DNA of 64,000 bases. Origin: an uncultured Neglectibacter sp. (GTDB lineage Bacteria; Bacillota; Clostridia; Oscillospirales; Acutalibacteraceae). A model generated the notes under the pieces. The model searched no databases. It had not been told where the DNA came from and was given only the letters and a program-made list of their open reading frames with translations. The position numbers were made by a program, and so were the translations under genes. Shown here in pieces: positions 60,122 through 64,000 of this stretch (positions are counted from its first letter, which is position 1; the number at the start of each line of letters is the position of its first letter). The stretch lies in assembly GCA_946554335.1 (NCBI GenBank), contig CAMNSA010000005.1:78392-142391 (forward strand), given 5' to 3'.

Positions 60122-60907
60122 TTGATAAAAGCCATTTTTTTTGACGTGGACGGAACCCTGCTGCCCTACGGCTGGGAGCGGCCCCCGGAAAGCACCCTGG
60201 CCGCTTTGCGCAGCGCAAGAGAACAGGGGATCCTGCTCTTTCTGTGTACCGGAAGGATGAAGGCGCTCACAGATCCCTTTCGGGAGTGGTTCCCCTTTGA
60301 CGGCTATCTTTCCTTAAACGGCCAATACTGCTATGATCAAAGCGGAAAAGTCCTTCGCTGCGCTCCCTTTTCCAAAGAGACCGCCAAAGAAGCTTTTTCC
60401 GTGATACAAAGCGCCTCCATCCCCTGTCTTTTTCAGGAGGGGGAAGCGTTTTTTTACTTAAACGATCATCCGGCGCTTCGTGAGTTCCTCAAAGAAAACA
60501 GGCTGCCCTTTCCCCAGCCCTATCCGCCCGAACACCTGGAAACCCACGACCTGCTTCATGTCCTTCTCTTTGAATTTGAGAAGAACGCACCCTTGCTTTC
60601 CCATGTTCCGGGGCTTTCCATCACCAGCGGCGGCTTTGACGTGATCCCTCAGGGCGGCGGAAAAGAAACAGGCATGAAAGAGGTGGCAAAGCGTTATGGC
60701 ATTACCTGTGAGGAAATCATGGCTTTTGGAGATGGAGACAACGACGCCGGGATGCTCGCTGGCGCAGGGCTGGGCGTTGCAATGGAAAACGGCTCTGAAA
60801 AAGCAAAAAAAGCCGCCGATTACATAACCTCTGACGCCAGAGAAGACGGCATTTATGAAGCGCTGCGGCATTTTGGAGTTGTTAGTTTATTAGATACCAG
60901 ATGCTAG
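60122..60907 (+). CDS. HAD-IIB (Cof-type) hydrolase
   Basis: A 261-residue phosphatase: motif I AIFFDVDGTLLPYG (Asp8, Asp10), cap, LSITSGGFDVIPQGGGKETGMKEVAKRYG and FGDGDNDAGMLAGAGLGVAMENGSEKAKKAADYIT, the Cof/YidA pattern. These enzymes dephosphorylate sugar phosphates, FMN or pyridoxal phosphate. The start is TTG at 60122, with GGGGTGA from the murC end as ribosome site; translational coupling to murC is likely. Confidence 0.92.
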   Translation: MIKAIFFDVDGTLLPYGWERPPESTLAALRSAREQGILLFLCTGRMKALTDPFREWFPFDGYLSLNGQYCYDQSGKVLRCAPFSKETAKEAFSVIQSASIPCLFQEGEAFFYLNDHPALREFLKENRLPFPQPYPPEHLETHDLLHVLLFEFEKNAPLLSHVPGLSITSGGFDVIPQGGGKETGMKEVAKRYGITCEEIMAFGDGDNDAGMLAGAGLGVAMENGSEKAKKAADYITSDAREDGIYEALRHFGVVSLLDTRC

Positions 60908-60928
60908 ACAGCAGATGTTGGAAAGTGT

Positions 60929-60958
60929 AAAAAGGCTCCCCCGAGGGGGAGCCTTTTT
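60929..60958. terminator. Bidirectional terminator between HAD and mreB
   Basis: AAAAAGGCTCCCC-CGAG-GGGGAGCCTTTTT (13-bp perfect stem). The flanks carry GTTGTTAG (left) and CTAACAACT (right) repeats. Confidence 0.92.
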
Positions 60959-61003
60959 CACAAATGCCCTTTCTAACAGCTAACAACTCAAATCTAACAA
61001 CTA

Positions 61004-62029
61004 TTAATAGTACGCCACCAGGGGGTTCATCTTACCGTGGGTGCGCCCATCAATCTTATCAATATAGCGTATGGCCTTTCCGGCGCCCAGCACCACGCAA
61101 TTCTCCGGATTTTCAAAGGTCACCACCGGGATCTTGGTCTTTTTGGAAAGCAGAGTGGAAAACCCGTAAAGATTGGCGCTTCCGCCAGTGAGATAGATGC
61201 CGTCTGTGAAAATATCTGACAAAAGCTCCGGCGGCGTCTCTTCCAGGGTAGCCTGTACCGTGCGGATAATGGAAATGGCAGGCTCGATCAGCGCCTCGAT
61301 CATCTCGTCGGAATTCATAATGGTAGTTTCCGGCAGGCCGGTCATGGCGTTTCTGCCCTTCAGAGAGTGGGTCATCAGCTTTTTCCTGGGATAGGCACAT
61401 CCGATGGCGATTTTGGCCTCCTCCGCCGTGCGGTCTCCGATCACCAGATTGAATTTCTTGCGCACATACTTGATGATGGCATCGTTGAAGCTGTCGCCGG
61501 CAATATGGGTGGAGTTGGCAATGGCGATGCCGTTTAAGGAAATCACAGCCATATCCGTGGTGCCCTCCCCGATGTCCACGATCATGGTGCCGTGGGGCAC
61601 GGCGATATCCACGCCCGCTCCGATGGCGGCTGCCACCGGCTCTTCAATAAGGCACACCTTGCGCACTCCGGCGGCGCCGATGGCGTCCACTACTGCTCGC
61701 TTTTCCACCTCTGTGATCCCGCAGGGCACGCTGACCACCACCCGGGGCATAAAGACCCGGCTGTTGCTGATCTCCTTGAGATAATGGCTGATCAGGTGCT
61801 CAGCCATGGAGAAGTCGGAGATCACGCCGTTGCTCAAAGGCTTTGCCACCGTAATGCGCTCCGAGGTCCTTCCCAGCATATCATAAGCCTCGCTACCGAT
61901 GGCGATCACCTCATCGGTGGCGTTATCCACAGCAATAATAGAGGGCTCGCTGAGCACGATCCCCTTTCCGTCCAGGTATACCTTGAATTTTGAAGTCCCC
62001 AAGTCGATCGCAATATCGGTTCCTATCAT
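61004..62029 (-). CDS. mreB: Rod shape-determining protein MreB
   Basis: Bacterial actin organising cell-wall elongation. The 341-residue protein has DIAIDLGTSKFKVYLDGKGIVLSEPSIIA, PRVVVSVPCGITEVEKRAV, MIVDIGEGTTDMAVISLNG and GIYLTGGSANLYGFSTLL. No mreC or mreD follows, so this may be an extra paralogue (MreBH or Mbl type). Good sigma-A promoter upstream. Convergent with the HAD gene. Confidence 0.95.
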   Translation of the reverse strand: MIGTDIAIDLGTSKFKVYLDGKGIVLSEPSIIAVDNATDEVIAIGSEAYDMLGRTSERITVAKPLSNGVISDFSMAEHLISHYLKEISNSRVFMPRVVVSVPCGITEVEKRAVVDAIGAAGVRKVCLIEEPVAAAIGAGVDIAVPHGTMIVDIGEGTTDMAVISLNGIAIANSTHIAGDSFNDAIIKYVRKKFNLVIGDRTAEEAKIAIGCAYPRKKLMTHSLKGRNAMTGLPETTIMNSDEMIEALIEPAISIIRTVQATLEETPPELLSDIFTDGIYLTGGSANLYGFSTLLSKKTKIPVVTFENPENCVVLGAGKAIRYIDKIDGRTHGKMNPLVAYY

Positions 62030-62084
62030 CCGCTAAACCATCCTCGCTTCTTTCAGCTGCAATAATCCATTGTCATGTTCTTTT

Positions 62085-62113
62085 ATTATATTACAAGTTG
62101 AGAAACTTTTCAA
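62085..62113 (-). promoter_or_regulatory. mreB promoter
   Basis: Minus-strand -35 TTGAAA (62108-62113), 17-bp spacer, -10 TATAAT (62085-62090). Confidence 0.8.
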
Positions 62114-62275
62114 CCGGGAAATCCATGAGCTTCTTCCCTCTTTTTTCCGGTTTTTCGAAAAGACGTTATAGAATGTTACATGCAAACCGTGATATGCTGT
62201 AAACAGCAAAAAAGGCAAAGCGCCGTCCGGGAAAAAACCGGGCGGTTTTCTTCTGCCCAAAAAGGAGGAAGCTTT

Positions 62276-62938
62276 ATGAGCGAGAGAAAAAGTCTATTGC
62301 TGTACACAGAATTTTACGAAGAGTTCCAGCAGCTTTCAGATGAGGAAGCGGGGCAGGTGATCAAAGCGCTGTTTTTGGAGGAATTGGGAGAAAATCCGGC
62401 CTCTCCCACCGGGGCGGCAGGGCTTCTCTTCAGCATTTTGAAGCGGATCTTACATAAGGATCGGGAAAAGTACAAATCCGTGTGTGAACGAAACCGGGAA
62501 AATGGGAAAAAGGGCGGTCGGCCCCGGAAATCAGAGGTCTCTGCCTCCAGCTCTCAAAAAACCGAAAAACCCAAAAAAGCCGAAAAGGAAACGGAAAAGG
62601 AAAAAGAGAAAGAAAAAGAAAAGGAGAGCCTCTCCCCTTTAAGCCCCCGGGAAGAAAACTCCTTTGAACGATTTTGGAACGCCTATCCCAGAAAGACTGC
62701 AAAGGCGAGGGCCAGAGAGGCGTGGCGGAAGCTGCGTCCTGATGAAGCGCTTACGGAAAAGATTCTCAGAGGACTGGAAGAGTCTAAAGGCTGGGAGAAC
62801 TGGCAGATCGAAAACGGCAGATATATTCCCTCCCCTTCCCAATGGCTGGAAAACGAGCGTTGGGAGGACAGGCCCCCGGAGGTCAGGAAATCTTTGATGG
62901 AGGAACTGGCATTTTTCGATGTGCCGGAGAGGTTGTAA
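62276..62938 (+). CDS. DUF6291-like, phage-type replication protein
   Basis: A 220-residue protein. The N-terminal half (LLLYTEFYEEFQQLSDEEAGQVIKALFLEELGEN... ILHKDREKYKSVCERNRENGKKGGRPRK) resembles the DUF6291 domain; a Lys/Glu-rich linker (100-130) follows; the C-terminal domain SFERFWNAYPRKTAKARAREAWRKLRPDE ... RYIPSPSQWLENERWED is shared with phage replisome organisers and helicase-loader proteins. ATG follows AAAAAGGAGG. It stands alone without other phage genes, so it is a remnant or a domesticated copy. Confidence 0.75.
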   Translation: MSERKSLLLYTEFYEEFQQLSDEEAGQVIKALFLEELGENPASPTGAAGLLFSILKRILHKDREKYKSVCERNRENGKKGGRPRKSEVSASSSQKTEKPKKAEKETEKEKEKEKEKESLSPLSPREENSFERFWNAYPRKTAKARAREAWRKLRPDEALTEKILRGLEESKGWENWQIENGRYIPSPSQWLENERWEDRPPEVRKSLMEELAFFDVPERL

Positions 62939-63280
62939 TTAGAGTTTAGATGTTAGAGGAAAGACCTTGGGTCACCTTGGGAACAAGGTAAGCTAGGGGC
63001 AAGAGCTTTTCTTTACCTCTCCGTCAGCTTCGCTGCCACCTCCCCTTAGAAAAGGGGAGGCAAGCCTAATGTCCTATGCCGTGAAAGGTGTAGAGAAGCG
63101 CGCCTCGCATTTGCGTGACAGGCTGGGACTTCCGGTTGCACCGGAGGGTATTTATACAAGCATCCAATCGCAGGCACTCCCTTGGCTCTCCCTCTGGGAG
63201 AGCTGGCGGCAAAGCCGCCTGAGAGGGCAGGCCTTTTAGTTGTTAGCTTTCAGTCGTTAGTAGTTAGAACGGGCGCTCTC
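62939..63280. repeat. Intergenic repeats
   Basis: Non-coding. Includes AGCCTCCCCTT-type arms (CCTCCCCTTAGAAAAGGGGAGG, a 9-bp stem around 63040-63061 as two arms), CTCTCCCTCTGGGAGAG and GGCGGCAAAGCCGCC hairpins near 63186-63220, then AGTTGTTAGCTTTCAGTCG and GTTAGTAGTTAG (63238-63267). Related to the repeats at 52.9 and 54.9 kb. Confidence 0.6.
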
Positions 63281-63511
63281 TCGCCTGCCGGTTCGGTTGC
63301 TCCACGCATTATGAACATTTGATGTTAATGCTCCGAAGTGATAAAGAGTGGCATTAGGTAAAATGATGGTATCTTCTGCAATAACTTCCGCTGAAAAAAA
63401 GCCTATTGACATATTTTGTCCTTCGCCTTAACATTAAAATATAATATTCTAATGCAAAAGATAATGACAGCTATACCCCTTTGAAAACCTGTAATATGAC
63501 ATTATAAAAAC
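63281..63511. other. AT-rich non-coding stretch with an orphan promoter
   Basis: Composition drops sharply from about 63300. TTGACA (63406-63411), 17 bp, TAACAT (63429-63434) is promoter-like on the plus strand but no gene follows within the window before the XRE terminator. It may drive a small RNA, or be relic sequence at a mobile-element border. Confidence 0.4.
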
Positions 63512-63512
63512 G

Positions 63513-63537
63513 CCTCCCGCACCAAAGGCACGAGAGG
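63513..63537 (-). terminator. XRE regulator terminator
   Basis: Minus-strand CCTCTCGTGCC and GGTGCGGGAGG can pair (11 positions with wobbles) around TTT, followed by CGTTTTTATAA. Confidence 0.65.
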
Positions 63538-63545
63538 GTACAAGC

Positions 63546-63803
63546 TTATTCTTCACACTCATCATCAAATGAGTAATTGCTTAATTCCGGATAATCAAGA
63601 AATTCCGATAATGTCATATTAAAAGCAGTGGCAATCTTATGAAGTGTCTTTATTTTGGGATTGAATGTTTTGCGATTTATAAGATTATCAAGTGTCGAAT
63701 AACTAATGCCGCTCATGATAGATAGCTGATATATAGTGAAATCACGATGCTGGCATAATGACAGTATTCGATTGACAATAATTTGAGAATATTGGTCATT
63801 CAT
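63546..63803 (-). CDS. XRE family helix-turn-helix regulator
   Basis: An 85-residue DNA-binding protein: HTH spanning residues about 20-60 (FTIYQLSIMSGISYSTLDNLINRKTFNPKIKTLHKIATAFNMTLSEFLDYPEL). Like the small Cro/CI-type regulators common in integrative elements of Clostridia. Clearly AT-richer than the core genes. Its ATG overlaps the upstream frame by 8 nt. Lies at the right edge where composition changes. Confidence 0.85.
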   Translation of the reverse strand: MNDQYSQIIVNRILSLCQHRDFTIYQLSIMSGISYSTLDNLINRKTFNPKIKTLHKIATAFNMTLSEFLDYPELSNYSFDDECEE

Positions 63804-64000
63804 CTTCTTTACCTGCTATCACTGGATAATACCTTACATGGTATTTTTTCAATGATAGCAATAAAAATACCTGACTACTCCCGTGCGCGGTGATAGTCAA
63901 GTGAGAAAATGTCAATGGGAGTGTGTCTATGGTCATAGATACGGAAACAGGGCGGGGCTGTGCCCTGAGCATCGCTTCAAAAACCGTCACCAGAAAACTG
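63796..64000 (-). CDS. Partial open frame upstream of the XRE gene
   Basis: Open to the right edge and stopping 8 nt inside the XRE gene. Visible 67 codons, MLRAQPRPVSVSMTIDTLPLT and a hydrophobic end VFLLLSLKKYHVRYYPVIAGKEDE. Not recognised. Overlapping coupling supports it being expressed, but it could also be an untranslated leader; the start lies outside the window or at GTG 63990. Confidence 0.35.
   Translation of the reverse strand, partial: SFLVTVFEAMLRAQPRPVSVSMTIDTLPLTFSHLTITAHGSSQVFLLLSLKKYHVRYYPVIAGKEDE

Overview
The window looks like chromosome from an endospore-forming, anaerobic Gram-positive bacterium of the Clostridia, most like the Oscillospirales/Ruminococcaceae. GC is moderately high and almost every gene sits on the minus strand. 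Supporting markers are Rex next to adhE, a CtsR-McsA-McsB-ClpC operon, an HrcA/CIRCE-controlled grpE-dnaK-dnaJ cluster, dipicolinate synthase dpaA-dpaB (spore core), a SleB-type cell-wall hydrolase, BirA/BioY, DUF951 and long hybrid sensor kinases with the H-box SHDIRTPMNA. The species cannot be named from sequence reading alone.

Layout. 0-3.5 kb: adhE (cut by the left edge), its redox regulator rex with its own operator, and a birA-bioY-DUF1284 biotin operon with a promoter and a candidate BirA operator. 3.5-9 kb: gltX-glnS (separate Glu and Gln synthetases), a VanY-type carboxypeptidase, then a divergent pair of a class-I amidotransferase-like hydrolase and a GNAT acetyltransferase. 9-13 kb: a solute-binding lipoprotein translationally coupled to a hybrid sensor kinase. 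13-16 kb: a nucleotidyltransferase/HAD phosphatase pair, tRNA-Leu, and a SleB-like hydrolase preceded by a possible 9-codon leader peptide. 16-20 kb: a GH30 glycosidase, a 381-bp inverted-repeat-bounded element holding a mirrored hairpin array, and an NhaC-family transporter under a lysine riboswitch. 20-29 kb: mannonate/mannitol-type dehydrogenase, a soluble three-PAS hybrid kinase, a membrane protein of unknown function, a Gfo/Idh/MocA oxidoreductase, an AT-rich HD-domain gene, a 355-bp structured repeat region that carries tRNA T-arm sequence, tRNA-Pro and tRNA-Gln. 29-35 kb: carboxylesterase, hisHF, glpK, and a DUF3841-like/ADP-ribosylglycohydrolase pair.

35-49 kb: the clpC stress operon with near-consensus promoter and CtsR sites, an unlisted 43-residue Cys/Gly-rich microprotein, a TSCPD protein, an ABC exporter with an atypical ATPase, HD hydrolase, M18 aminopeptidase, double-GNAT protein, lytic transglycosylase, a Sua5-CoaE fusion, prfA and DUF951. 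49-55 kb: dnaJ, dnaK, grpE, hrcA with CIRCE. 55-64 kb: metY, a zinc-ribbon membrane protein, dpaB-dpaA, murC-HAD, mreB, a DUF6291-like phage-type replication protein, and then a switch to AT-rich DNA with an XRE regulator at the right edge, probably the border of a mobile element.

Themes. Protein quality control is concentrated here under two repressors (CtsR and HrcA). Small-molecule control is visible as Rex, BirA and the lysine riboswitch. Intergenic spaces hold two kinds of hairpin-rich repeat: short AGTTGTTAG/CTAACAACT-ended elements around terminators, and the mirrored GTGATATT array, which is the most unusual structure in the window. No CRISPR array, rRNA, complete phage or intact insertion sequence was seen.
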